Below, piece after piece: positions 23,001 through 32,686 of a DNA stretch of 64,000 nucleotides. A program made the position numbers and the translations under genes. Each line of letters opens with the position of its first letter. Position 1 is the stretch's first letter. This stretch comes from Hygrophila difformis (Eukaryota; Streptophyta; Magnoliopsida; Lamiales; Acanthaceae): positions 17,817,050-17,881,049 of the forward strand of contig JAOANR010000003.1 of NCBI GenBank assembly GCA_030278955.1. Reading direction: 5' to 3'. The notes below the pieces were generated by a model. The model searched no databases and had not been told where the DNA came from. It saw only the letters and a list, made by a program, of their open reading frames with translations.

Positions 23001-24274
23001 GCCTCCTCAATACCCCAGGCAGCCCACTCAGGAGCACGACCACTCATCCTCTCCATCCATGCAATGTACTTGCCCAAATTACTATCATCATCACCGTTGA
23101 CCCTCGAGTTGGAAGCAGTAAGGCCACTCCGGTGAGATCGAATGGCCTTAGTCTGAGACACAAAGGCAGTCGTAAATGAAGCTTTAGTAATCGGAAGACG
23201 GCATGATAAAAAATCCTTGGCTACATCCGCGTGTGCAGTCGTGCTATGAAACGGCCGCAAATAAGGCTCCGACTCACGACGATCAGCAGCGGGAAACTCG
23301 TCATCAGAATCCGGAATAAGCGGACTCTGTAAAGCAAACAACCGGGATTAAACAACCGGGATTAAACGACGAAGACAAAGGCCACCTTAAAAGAGAGGAT
23401 AAAGCAAAATGAACCTGAGTCGTGGGGAAGCCGAAGTGGCGGCCTGGAAGGGGTTTTGGACGCTGGCAGTGGCGGTCTGATTGTTTAAGGAAGGGACGGA
23501 TCTGGCAACATCCTATATCACGAAGGTTCAGAGGTGAGCCACTATGAGGTAAACCTGGCGAACCTAGACAAGCTTGTTGAACCTAAGGAAAGAGTTCAAA
23601 ACCTGAAAAGCCATGCCACGAGACGACGAAGCAGCAAACCCTGTCAAGGGAGTGGCGGCCAGGGCGGATGAAATGGCGGCCTGAATTGATGGGACTGGAG
23701 GCCCCTGAGTGGCGGCCGATGATGATCCGGATGAATGGTGAGTGGCGGCCTGAGCCAAGGGAGTGGCGGCCGGAGTGGTGTCGTCTACTAGATCCTATGT
23801 CATGAGCAAAGTGTGGAATAACTAAAGAAGCGACACTAGGTTAGCTAAGTCCTATGTCATGGTAGGCTATGTTCTCTAAATCCTATGTCGAGATCATGAG
23901 AGGCAATAACAAGAGATAACTGGTCTAGCTAGAATCAGTTCTATATCAAGGTCATGCAACGACAAGACAAGGTAGAGACAAGTGATCTAGCTAGAATCCT
24001 ATTTCTATGTTATGTCAAAGTCATGCCATGGAAAACAAAGTGGAGACAAGTGGTCTAGCTACCAACAAGTGATTTAGCTGGAATTCATGTTATCAGAAAT
24101 ACATGTCCAAATCGCTATACATGTACAAATTTAGCAAGATCAACAGAGACAAGTCGGAAATTCAGTTCCACATCTACCATGTATTTCAGAAATGCCAAAA
24201 TATTAACGCATGTGATAGGCCTCCACCAAAGTAGACATCAAGACAAGGGAGCATATGGAACTTACCTCATCCAT
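20032..24274 (-). CDS. antisense eight-exon plant-mobile-domain gene carried by Tat copy 2
   Basis: Coding exons inferred from GT-AG sites and comparison with copy 1: 24266-24274 (MDE), 23603-23794, 23415-23512, 21320-23326, 21179-21244, 21031-21105, 20881-20958 and 20032-20811. Apart from exon 3, all joins are phase 0. The 669-codon exon 4 holds the plant mobile domain (PMD): AITLSTRP, LIYYLMGFWN, GPTLLDVAMITGL and FLLMWFSRFI. It then has a basic RKRRRG stretch and a long acidic tail. The last exon is predicted coiled coil. PMDs occur in MAIN/MAIL-type nuclear proteins and in transposons; the role here is unknown. Exon 3 is 98 nt, against 99 in copy 1, so conventional splicing shifts frame before the PMD. 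The gene converges on pol, with the stops 140 bp apart. Confidence 0.8.
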
Positions 24275-24860
24275 GATGAGGATGGCGGCCTGGACACCTG
24301 GTGGCGGTGGCGGCCTCGACTTCCGGTGGCGGTGGCGGCCTCAACTCCAGACGCGATGGCGGCCTCCGATGCTCGAGAGAGTGGCGGTCTCCAAGCCCTC
24401 GAGGATGGCGGCCCTGGTGAGCAGTGGCGGCGGCCCTGACGAGCAGCGACGGCGACGGCGGCCCTGGCGAAACAGGTGGTGGCGGCCCTGAGCTTCGTGG
24501 ATGGCGGCCTTCCAAGGCTCGAGAATGGCGGCCCCAAACCACCTGAAGATGGCGGCCCTGGCTCCCAAGGCGAATGGCGACGGCGGCCTTCAGGGCACGA
24601 CGACGGCGGCCCTCCTGTCGATGGCGGCCCTGGCAGCGGCGGCGGCCCTGGCAGCGGCGGCGGCCCTGGCAGCGGCGGCGGCCCTCCTGTCGCGAACGAA
24701 GGCGCGCTCGAATGGTGGATGGCGGCCTTCGGGTGAGGATGGCGGTCGTGAGGAGCAGCGACGGCGGCCTGCGGAGATGATGCTGGCGGCGGCCGGCGGC
24801 GAGCGAGACGGCGGCGGGCGCCCGGGGAACGGCGGCGGCGGCCAAGAGAGGAGGAAGAGG
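24275..24860. repeat. GGCGGCC-rich leader block, copy 2
   Basis: GGCGGCC and variants recur dozens of times (for example three perfect repeats of GCAGCGGCGGCGGCCCTG near 24630-24680). It lies between the candidate TATA box at 24921-24930 and the first coding exon of the antisense gene, so it would form most of a roughly 600-nt GC-rich 5' leader. The motif resembles the ERF-type GCC box only loosely. Confidence 0.85.
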
Positions 24861-24920
24861 AAAGAAAATTTGGGAGGTGAGTTGGGTTTGGAAACTTTCC
24901 AAATTTTTGAGATGGAAGAG

Positions 24921-25006
24921 TATTTATAGGGCTAGGGTTTTGCCCTATTGGGCCTTAATGGGCCTCAAAATTCCAAACCCTAGAATTAGAGAATTCCAAA
25001 CCCTAG
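24921..25006 (-). promoter_or_regulatory. cellular-type promoter of antisense PMD gene
   Basis: On the minus strand a TATA box CCTATAAATA (24921-24930) is preceded by a telo-box AAACCCTAG (24932-24940) and two site II-type motifs (TGGGCC on the plus strand at 24949-24954 and 24960-24965). Two further AAACCCTAG copies lie on the plus strand (24975-24983, 24998-25006). Telo-box plus site II is a known pairing in promoters of plant ribosomal-protein and cell-cycle genes. Activity is inferred, not shown. Confidence 0.65.
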
Positions 25007-25012
25007 AATTAG

Positions 25013-25065
25013 CGCGCAAATTTGTCTTAAAATGCTAATCAGACAAAATGCGCGAGGGGGGCATC
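25013..25065 (+). promoter_or_regulatory. conserved hairpin plus polypurine tract, copy 2
   Basis: The inverted repeat 25013-25027 / 25041-25054 abuts the purine run GAGGGGGG (25054-25061), then GCATC-type spacing to the LTR at 25066. It is nearly identical to 7066-7118 although the flanking LTRs of the two elements are dissimilar. Confidence 0.8.
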
Positions 25066-25850
25066 TGTTAACATAGTAAAAATATATTAAGCTCAATGGA
25101 GTTGCTCGTCTAAATTAATTGGCCCAATTGGGTAAAATATATCCGGAAAAGGGAGGACGTGTCTCCAAAAGCCCATATCCGGAAGAGGGAGACGCGTCTC
25201 CAAAAGCCCAGATGAAAATATATCCGGAAGAGGAAGGCCGTGTAGACAACAGCCTGGATGGAGGCCCGAGATGATGGAGGCCGTCGTGACGATGGAGGCC
25301 CGAGAGATGATGGAGGCCGTCGTGACGATGGAGGCCCAAGAGATGGTGGAGGCCGTCATGACGATGGAGGCCTAAGAAGTGATGGAGGCCGTCGTGACGA
25401 TGGAGGCCCGAGATGGTAGAGGTAACCCCATGATGGAGGCCCAGAAAAGTTGAATGGAGGGTTTAGGTAACCCCATGATGGAGGCCGCCTTTGATGAGTG
25501 TGTCAAGATCAAAGCGAATCCTCAAATTCGGAAAGCGTATCGGGCGAAGGTGTCGGATAAGGAAAGAAATCTTGGCAAAACGCCCGGACAAGGAAAGTGA
25601 GCCAAGAGGTTGAGGACGCCCCACCACTATAAATATGAACATAGGCATCGTGAGCAGAGCACCCCGAATCTTCTCCTCAGAGAGTCTTTATTTTACTTTT
25701 CTGCTTTCCTGCATTTTTTACTGCTTTTTGTTCTTCAATTCCTTTACTTCTTTCATTCAATTCCTGTACTTTTCTATTTTTCTCTGTAATCTTTCCCCAA
25801 ATTTCATTAATAAAAGAGAGATTCCATTCTCCCAAATTTCACCGTTAACA
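25066..25850 (+). mobile_element. 3' LTR of Tat copy 2
   Basis: 785 bp, the same length as the 5' LTR, with a TATA box at about 25628-25635 and AATAAA near 25809. It is followed by the target duplication GATCC at 25851-25855. Confidence 0.95.
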
Positions 25851-26001
25851 GATCCTTAACAGTTAACACTAACCTTTATCATTGTCCTTATTTTGTACAA
25901 ATATGGCATAAAATGTCCATTGATTTCTCTGTTCTAATATGTGGAAAATGCATCTGACCATAGAGAGTAGTTCAATCATTTAGAAATCCCTCGACAACTA
26001 C

Positions 26002-26183
26002 CACTACAATAATTTTTTATTCTAGCCATTGATTTGTTTTTTTTAGTAAAATTTGGTCACAAAGGGGTTAGTGATCGAATTTGCGATCAAAATTCGTTAG
26101 CTACCACAGTTTTGACGACCAAAATTCATTAGCTAGCTATTATCCTAGTTTTAACTACCAAATCCACAATTTTTCAAATAGTG
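26002..26183. mobile_element. 182-bp mini-CACTA element
   Basis: It starts CACTACAATAATTTTT and ends with AAATAGTG, whose complement starts CACTATTT. It is flanked by the 3-bp duplication TAC (25999-26001 and 26184-26186). CACTA ends and a 3-bp duplication define the CACTA (EnSpm-like) class. It has no coding capacity. Confidence 0.8.
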
Positions 26184-26411
26184 TACATGGTGGAAATACC
26201 ATTGATAACAGAGAAGGATATGGTAGTTAGGTAATGACAACCCCTTGTCTTACTTCAATATCATGTTATATAGTCCTATAATTTTGATTTTAAACGATGT
26301 TGTCATATAACTAATTCACATATCTAATTATAAAATAATTTAAAATACATTACATAAAATTATATCATGCGATAATTAATTTACTATCATTATTTAATCT
26401 TTGTTTAGTAA

Positions 26412-26575
26412 AGGCCCAGCGAAAAAACTTCTTTTTGTCTCAATGGTCTTGTCCCATGTCTTCCAACCATAAGTTGGGAGTTCGATTCCACCCGGCCCTT
26501 ATCCCTTCCATTTATTCCCTTTATAATTTGTGTGGCTTGGTTTCCACACACAAATGGTAACTGCCTATGATTATA
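26412..26575 (+). mobile_element. diverged SINE related to family A
   Basis: From about 26440 it aligns with the SINE at 10901-11070, sharing CAACCATAAGTTGGGAGTTC, a B-box GTTCGATTCC and a downstream CACACACA stretch. The 5' end differs and I see no clear target duplication, so it is old or truncated. Confidence 0.65.
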
Positions 26576-26743
26576 AATGACATTCAAATTGTATCTCAAA
26601 TCGTATGACATTTAAGTCCCCCAACACACAATTTATAGGTTGTTCAGTTAAAAAAATTATAAATATAATTTTATAATTATTTAAAATACATTATATATTA
26701 AGTATATATTAGGGTTGACTAATTCTATATTCTTTCAATTTCT

Positions 26744-26922
26744 TTTTTCTTTTTTGAAACCAGGTATCCTATATCACATTGGGCCTACGACTAAACCCTC
26801 GAGGATCTGCAAGGGCAATTAAGAACGTCTCTCTTAAAGCAATTTTTTGCATACAAAAGGTTCGAACCCGAGACCTTGCTTAAACAACTAGAGCCCCATC
26901 CACTCAAGCCAACTGATGATGA
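26744..26922 (-). mobile_element. SINE family B, second copy
   Basis: About 179 bp between perfect 18-bp repeats TATATTCTTTCAATTTCT (26726-26743 and 26923-26940). On the minus strand it has the same A-box-like start and B-box GGTTCGAACC as the copy at 11211-11384. The left side carries a T-rich run, the complement of the SINE tail. Confidence 0.9.
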
Positions 26923-28363
26923 TATATTCTTTCAATTTCTAAATGATGTAATCATATTTTAATCGCTAGGGGTAAGTTATTCGAGATAGGGAAGATCTAA
27001 ATCTTTAGCAAACGATGTAAATAAATTTTAGTGGTAAATTGTTGTTGTTGTTGTTATAATCTTATCTATATATATTAAAGCATTAGTGAACAACCCATCC
27101 TAAATTTAATGTGGTGTCTCCATTTCAAATTTCTAATTTTTATAAATTTTTGTATTTTTAATTTATTAATTTTAATTTTCGCCATTTATTTTTATTCATT
27201 AAAGATTTTCAGTTTTTGAAATATGGAATTTCCAATTTATATGGAAATTTCCACCATCTTCACTTTTAAATATATTTGAATGATTTGAAATTTAAAATTT
27301 TGCATTTTTATTTTATCTATATTATTTTGTATTTTTAAATTTACTAATTTTAGATTTTTGCGTTTATTTATGTATTTATTCATTAGAGATTTATTCACTT
27401 TTAAAAAGATTTAAAAGATAAAATTTAAAATTTTATATTTTAATATTATCTTATTTATATTTTATTATTCTGTATTTTATTTATTTTAGATTTTATTGCT
27501 GCATTTATTACTTATTTATAGATTTTGAGTTTTTACACCATAGGATTATTATAAAATGAATATGCATTTTCAGGTTTTGCACCATAAGGTTATTAGGACG
27601 AGGTTCTGCACTGACACTAAGAATTATGTTGAATTTATGTTTCAATATGATGATGATGATCATATTGTAATATCGATAATTTTGTGTAGATTTAGTCATA
27701 ATTTCGGTTATATTTTTTTTTGGTGTGGTAAATGATGTAATCAAAATGTACATTGCAAATCATATTTTTTTATTCATATTAAAGATATATTAATGTGTAT
27801 ATGAAATTCTAATTTTTAGTTTTTAAAAGATATTTAATTTGCAATTTATATGAAATTCGCAGTATATATATGAAATTTATATTATTAAAAGATACATCAA
27901 TGAATATATATATAAAAAATTTATACATATTAATTAATGTATATATAGGCTATATTTTTACAAAAATATGTCACTTCTCCTAAAATTAATATACAATTAT
28001 ATAGTTGCTAATCGCAAAAAAATATATTTTATAATTATATCATTCTAATTGAATATAAATATATACTAAATAGTATAAATCTTATATTTTATTATATTAA
28101 AAATAATACAAAAAATTATAATTTTTAAGAGAATTGTGAAAATTTATATTCTATATATAATTGGTTTAGAGTAAATTAGTAACTTTCGTAAGGCATATTA
28201 TAAATAAAAGAATCGGGTGTATAAAGAGTTATTGGGATGCGAATAGATCCATCAATAAATAAAGAAGGAAAATTTATTTTTTAATATATTTTTTAAGAAA
28301 TACTCCATTAATCTATATTTCAATAGATTTGCAATTCACGGAAGTACAAATATAAATCTAGCT

Positions 28364-29760
28364 TTGTTGGATATTGAAAGGCTAAATGCTGCAAATTCTA
28401 TAAATTTGAAAAGTTTCTCTGGAATGCCGCTATTGAATGAAGTTTTAACGTCTGAAACAAATAATCTATTGATACTAGAAGAGACATATTATAATAAGGA
28501 AGAAATGAAGGCGGATCATGCTAAGCTATTACTTTTGTTGATTAATGAGTAGAGGAATGTTTATAATAAAATAATGTATGTAGTTGATAGTGATGATGGT
28601 TGATTCTTTTTTTCTTTACGTGGTGGAACTGACCAGACATTTATCGATAATTTATCTAGAAAACATTATGTTTAGCCATTCGTGGGAGAAGTGATATTGT
28701 GTTGCATGGAGCATCCGGTGGAATAGCATCCATACTCCTTCCAAGAGGTATGACTGCATATTCTAGATTTTGTATTCCACTACAGTGTGGCGAGAATTCT
28801 ACCTGCAAAAAACTTATCCCAGGAAATTATTTAACCTCTCTTCTCATTAAAACAAAACTCATTATTTGTTATAAAAAAATTTATTGGTAGAATGATTACG
28901 AGCCCGTTTGAATTAACCAAAATCCTCATTCGATTTTTCAGAGGAAAAAAGTCACACTTGCAATTTGTTTTAGTATGACTATAAAAAAAGTCAATGTCAT
29001 CAATCTTTAACGAAGGTTGGACTCTATCTTAAAAAATCCATTTTTACCCATGTTAGTGATACGTTGCAATATAACGTGTCACTAGAAAGAGGGGACTCCA
29101 AGTATTAATATGTAATTAAGATGAATTAACCCAAGTTACTATAAGAAATGTTGTTTACAATGAAAATTATATATGACAGAAATTTGCACAATGAATTTTT
29201 CATGTAGGTGATGGTAATTTGTAAATCTGGTATTGATCTTGGAGATGTATAATTAGATGTGACATTTACAGATGATAATTTTATAAACTCTACGGGAGTA
29301 GATCCTATAGCGGCAATTGTTGAGAGTACTTATACAAATATAAAGTGCACCACTTCAAATCAAGATATTTTTAAAGATATTGCTATACTAATCCCTATCA
29401 ATGAGATTGTTAATACAATCAACGATTAGATCATGGAAAGTATGTCTGCAAATGAAAATGTATATATATATATATATATATATATATCAGTTCTAATAAT
29501 ATTTGTCAAGAGGATGAAAACATAGATAATGCCAATGAATTATTTTCACTGAAATATCTAAAGACGGTCAATTATTCTGGATTATCGAATCAAAACATAG
29601 TTGAATTAGAGGTTGCATAGTCATGCTTATTAGAAATATAGACCCATCAAATAAAGTATGCAATGTAAATAAGTTGATAGTGACCAAGACGCCGAACCAT
29701 ATTATTGAGGTTAAACTAATTTTCAGGAAAACCATGAAAGTAAAAAATTCTTGATTGGTA
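28364..29760 (+). pseudogene. Helitron Rep/helicase remnant (helicase part only)
   Basis: Pieces in shifting frames resemble plant Helitron Pif1-type helicases: a MKADHAKLLLLLINE segment near 28505-28550, a Walker A-like GGTDQTF near 28621-28641 (the usual GK is changed to DQ), GGIASILLPRGMTAYSRF near 28717-28770, and a C-terminal part near 29400-29700 (IPINEIVNTIND, then ELEVA). Stops, frame changes and a TA microsatellite at 29461-29487 interrupt it. No Rep (HUH) domain is recognisable. It is non-functional. Confidence 0.75.
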
Positions 29761-30252
29761 GAATGATTATGAGCCCGTCTGATTTAACCAAACTACTCAT
29801 TCGATTTTAGATGAGAAAATTTCAACTTGTAGTTTGTTTTGCTATGATTATAAACAAAAGTCAATGCTAATCTTTAAATAATGTTGAACTTTATCTTCCA
29901 AAACCAATTTTAGCTATGAACGGTTAGATTGCAATATTTCGTGTCACTAGCAAAATGTGGCTCAAAGTATTAATATGCAATTAAGAATGATTAACTCAAG
30001 ATATCATAAGAAATGTTGTTTACAATAAAATTTATATATGACATAAAATTTGCAAAATGGATACTCGATGTAGGTGATGGTAAGACCGGTATTGATTTTG
30101 AAAATCTATAATCAGATGTGACATTTTCGTATGATATTCTTATAAATTATACGGGTAATCCTATAGCGACAATTTTTAAGAGTACATATACAAATATAAA
30201 CTGCACAACTTCAAAGACATTTTTAAAGATAGTACTATATTAGCCCATACCA
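28889..30252 (+). repeat. direct duplication inside the Helitron
   Basis: About 500 bp at 28889-29400 is repeated at about 29757-30252. Both begin with GGTAGAATGATTA and both carry the same helicase-coding fragment (GCGGCAATTGTTGAGAGTAC versus a diverged version). The copies have drifted clearly, so the duplication is old. It must have happened within the element. Confidence 0.8.
29461..29487. repeat. (TA)n microsatellite
   Basis: An uninterrupted TA dinucleotide run of about 27 bases inside the Helitron helicase remnant. Confidence 0.95.
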
Positions 30253-30512
30253 ATGAGATTTTCAGAAATGAAATTTTTGTGAGGGATACTTAATACTTAT
30301 ATTTAATACTTATGAAATTTTTAAATTTTGTGAGGGATACAAATATGAAATTTTTTTCATATTATACTTAATACTTATATTTAAATTTTGTTTTATGTTA
30401 ATAAATTTCAAATCAAATAAAAATATTATTTTAATAATTATTTTTATTGATTTTTAGGTTTGTACTGGATAAGCCACAGAAGCTAAAGAAAACGGTATAA
30501 TATGATTTCTTA

Positions 30513-30903
30513 GAGGGTGTTTGTTTGTGTGTTTTGGGACAGATTGTTTGATTATTGCGTTTGCAAAACGCAAATAATCAGTTAATCATGTTTGTGTACT
30601 AACTTCCAATAATTTATGATTTGCGTTTTAAGGGAATGAAAAACTATTTTCTTGCTGCTAAATTTTGGTGCTGCAAGAAAATTGCGTTTAGCGAAAAATA
30701 GATTTTACTATATTGTTGCCTTTGAGGTAATGCAAAATGCAAATCCAAACACTTTTTAATGATTATCTGATTATTGCGATTTGAAACAGCATAAGCTCAT
30801 CCAAACACTTAATTTTCTACAGCATGTTTTGTTACAGCAATGATTTGATTATCCGTTTTCTAAACGTTGCAGCACTTTTTAAAACGCACACCCAAACACC
30901 CTC
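30513..30903. mobile_element. 391-bp Harbinger/Tourist-type MITE
   Basis: It is flanked by TTA (30510-30512 and 30904-30906). The ends are inverted: GAGGGTGTTTGTTTGTGTG and the complement of CACACCCAAACACCCTC, matching over about 22 bp with few differences. It has no coding capacity. It lies inside the Helitron, so it inserted afterwards or was carried along. Confidence 0.82.
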
Positions 30904-31276
30904 TTAGTTAGTTTTACAAATAGTTAAATTATATTATTATATACATCCTCTTTCAAATAGATATAAAATCATTACACATTTTTCATTACTCGAAATATAA
31001 TCGAAAGATTGACGAGCCAAATATGCGAGAGAGGGAGAGAAAGAATTGACAGTAATTTTCATTAGTGTCCACAGGTGGGAGCACTTTTTGAATGGAATTT
31101 GGCTCGCTTTAGGTGAGAACTCAAGCCATTCTACTTTTATTATTTTCTACAATATAAGTACATATATTATATAAAATATATAATTATGCCCGTCGAGTCT
31201 CGACGGGTTATTTACTAGTTTTATATAATACAATATATGTTATTCAAGATATAAATTTGGTATGAATTATTAAGTA

Positions 31277-31969
31277 CTCCCTCCTTTTTTTAAAAGATGT
31301 ACTCCCTCCGTCCCACGAAAATTGAACCCTTTCTTTTGGGCACGGTAATTTAGGTGGTGGAGTTTAGTAGTTAAAGTGGTGTGAGTATTTATGTTTAAGA
31401 TTCTAATGAATTTTGATACTGTTTATTGTTTAACTTTGACTTAATATTATCGTAATGATGTAATTAGAGAAAAATATTCAAGTGTGGTCTTGTTAGAATC
31501 GTCTAATCGTGTAGTTTTAGAATATATATTTTATATAATTTTTATTTATACCAATTTTGTAATATTAAGAATTAAAGAAATATAAGAGACTTTGTGTAGG
31601 AAAGTAAAAATGCATTGGAATTTGTGCAGATTCTAATTCAAACATATTAATTTAGTTTTTCTAAAAATGGAAAGTGATCAAACTTCGTGGGACAGCCCAA
31701 AATGGAATAGGGGTCAAACTTCGTGGGACGGAGGGAGTAACATTCTTGCATTTCACGCAGTTCAATGCATGTTTTTAACGTTTAATATTCAAATTGCATA
31801 AAATATAAAATTATAAAAATATGATATTCTAAATCTACGCGTAGTAGACCCAATAAGATCTCACTTGATTATATTTTATCCTATATAATGTGTTAAAAAA
31901 TTAAATCAAAGTTACTTAATAAATAATAACAATTATGCAAATGTTACATATGTTTACAAACGGATGGAG
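31277..31969. mobile_element. Stowaway-type MITE (outer, split by an inner MITE)
   Basis: The left end CTCCCTCCTTTT follows TA at 31275-31276. The right end reads AAACGGATGGAG, the inverted counterpart, followed by TA at 31970-31971. The inner element at 31302-31737 interrupts it 25 bases from its left end. End similarity is imperfect, so confidence is moderate. Confidence 0.6.
31302..31737. mobile_element. Stowaway-type MITE (inner, 436 bp)
   Basis: Perfect inverted ends CTCCCTCCGTCCCACGAA and TTCGTGGGACGGAGGGAG, flanked by TA on both sides (31300-31301 and 31738-31739). This is the canonical plant Tc1/mariner-type MITE signature. It has no coding capacity. Confidence 0.88.
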
Positions 31970-31983
31970 TATATACTACCAAA

Positions 31984-32065
31984 AGCAGTTGACCTGAGTG
32001 GTATGAACATCTGACAACTTAAGTAAAGGTCTCGGGTTCGAGTCTTTGTATAGACAGAATTATGC
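31984..32065 (+). mobile_element. tRNA-derived SINE head, probably truncated
   Basis: Shows an A-box-like TTGACCTGAGTGGTA and a B-box GGTTCGAGTC about 45 bases apart, similar in layout to the family B SINEs. I see no tail or target duplication that defines its borders. Confidence 0.5.
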
Positions 32066-32154
32066 TAGTAAATAAATCAGTGAGTAAAAATATGCACAAA
32101 TATATAAGAACAAGTAAACAGCTAGTAAATAAATTTCAAAGAGGAAATGAATTT

Positions 32155-32310
32155 TTTAGGCTATTACAAGGCACCATTTCCACATTTGGGCCATTATGAA
32201 ATCAATTTCCAATTTTAGGCCATTAGAAACCATCTTTGACCAAATTAAGGCCATTTAGACTATTTTGACTTTTTCAAACTTCAATTAACCCTACCAACTT
32301 TTACTTTATT
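32155..32310. repeat. left arm of inverted repeat flanking the pararetrovirus
   Basis: About 155 bp that aligns, inverted, with 38860-39012. Shared blocks include GGCTATTACAAGG versus GGCCATTACAAGG, GGCCATTA repeats spaced about 30 bp apart, and CAACTTTT...TTTCATT. It contains four GGCCATTA-like motifs. By eye the arms are roughly 70% alike. Confidence 0.7.
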
Positions 32311-32686
32311 TCATTTTGACCCCAGATTTTAGTTTCTTCATTATCATTAGTCCAATATCAGCCCATCATGCTTCCGATAATTAAATTAAGCACTAAACTT
32401 CATACCTTGGCTTTGACCGCCTTGCTGCCGGGTTTCCTAAGCTCCGGGATTTTACGGACTTCCTCCAACCACGCAGCCGCGACCGATGGTTCACCGATTC
32501 TTGGCTCCTTCAGCAACAAACAGCACAGTCCTATTTTGTTTCCTACCTTAGGACGTATCAAGATATGAATAAAGGGTTTTAATTATATTATCGGGATATT
32601 TGGGATATTTGGAAGCCTGGATTTTACTGAAGAAATATTAAAAATATTATTTAAACATAATTTCCCCTAACGGAGAAGACAGACAC
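32311..32686. other. stretch between inverted-repeat arm and viral ORFs
   Basis: Contains a 66-codon open frame at 32368-32568 on the plus strand with no recognisable motif, and AT-rich sequence. It may be displaced viral sequence or host DNA; I cannot tell which. Confidence 0.4.

Larger units (their letters stand above)
11407..25850 (+). mobile_element. complete Tat-lineage Ty3/gypsy retrotransposon, copy 2 (14.4 kb)
   Basis: Two 785-bp LTRs (11407-12191, 25066-25850) start TGTTAACA and end GTTAACA and are flanked by GATCC on both sides (11402-11406, 25851-25855). Internally it has a primer site, gag-protease, RT/RNase H/archaeal-type RNase H/integrase, an antisense PMD gene and a polypurine tract. 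The second, archaeal-type RNase H and the long space between pol and the 3' LTR are established marks of the Tat clade. I find two base differences between the LTRs, so the insertion is recent. Both sense ORFs are open over their full length, so the element may be autonomous. Confidence 0.97.
27065..31218 (+). mobile_element. Helitron, 4.15 kb, intact termini, dead helicase
   Basis: The 5' end is TCTATATATATTAAAG and the 3' end is CTAG. It sits between host A (27064) and T (31219), as expected for insertion at AT without duplication. Seven bases before the terminal CTAG ends a near-perfect hairpin, CCCGTCGAG with CTCGACGGG (31189-31207). Inside are helicase remnants from about 28360 to 29760, a partial duplication of them, and a later Harbinger MITE at 30513-30903. 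Much of the rest is AT-rich with no coding signal. Confidence 0.88.

Noticed and set aside
24267..24902. 211-codon minus-strand open frame as the true N-terminus of the antisense gene
   Set aside because: Low-complexity Arg/Pro-rich translation that overlaps the MDE start in another frame and begins near the predicted transcription start; more likely leader sequence.
32368..32568. 66-codon plus-strand open frame as a gene
   Set aside because: Short, no motif, adjacent to rearranged viral sequence; no support.
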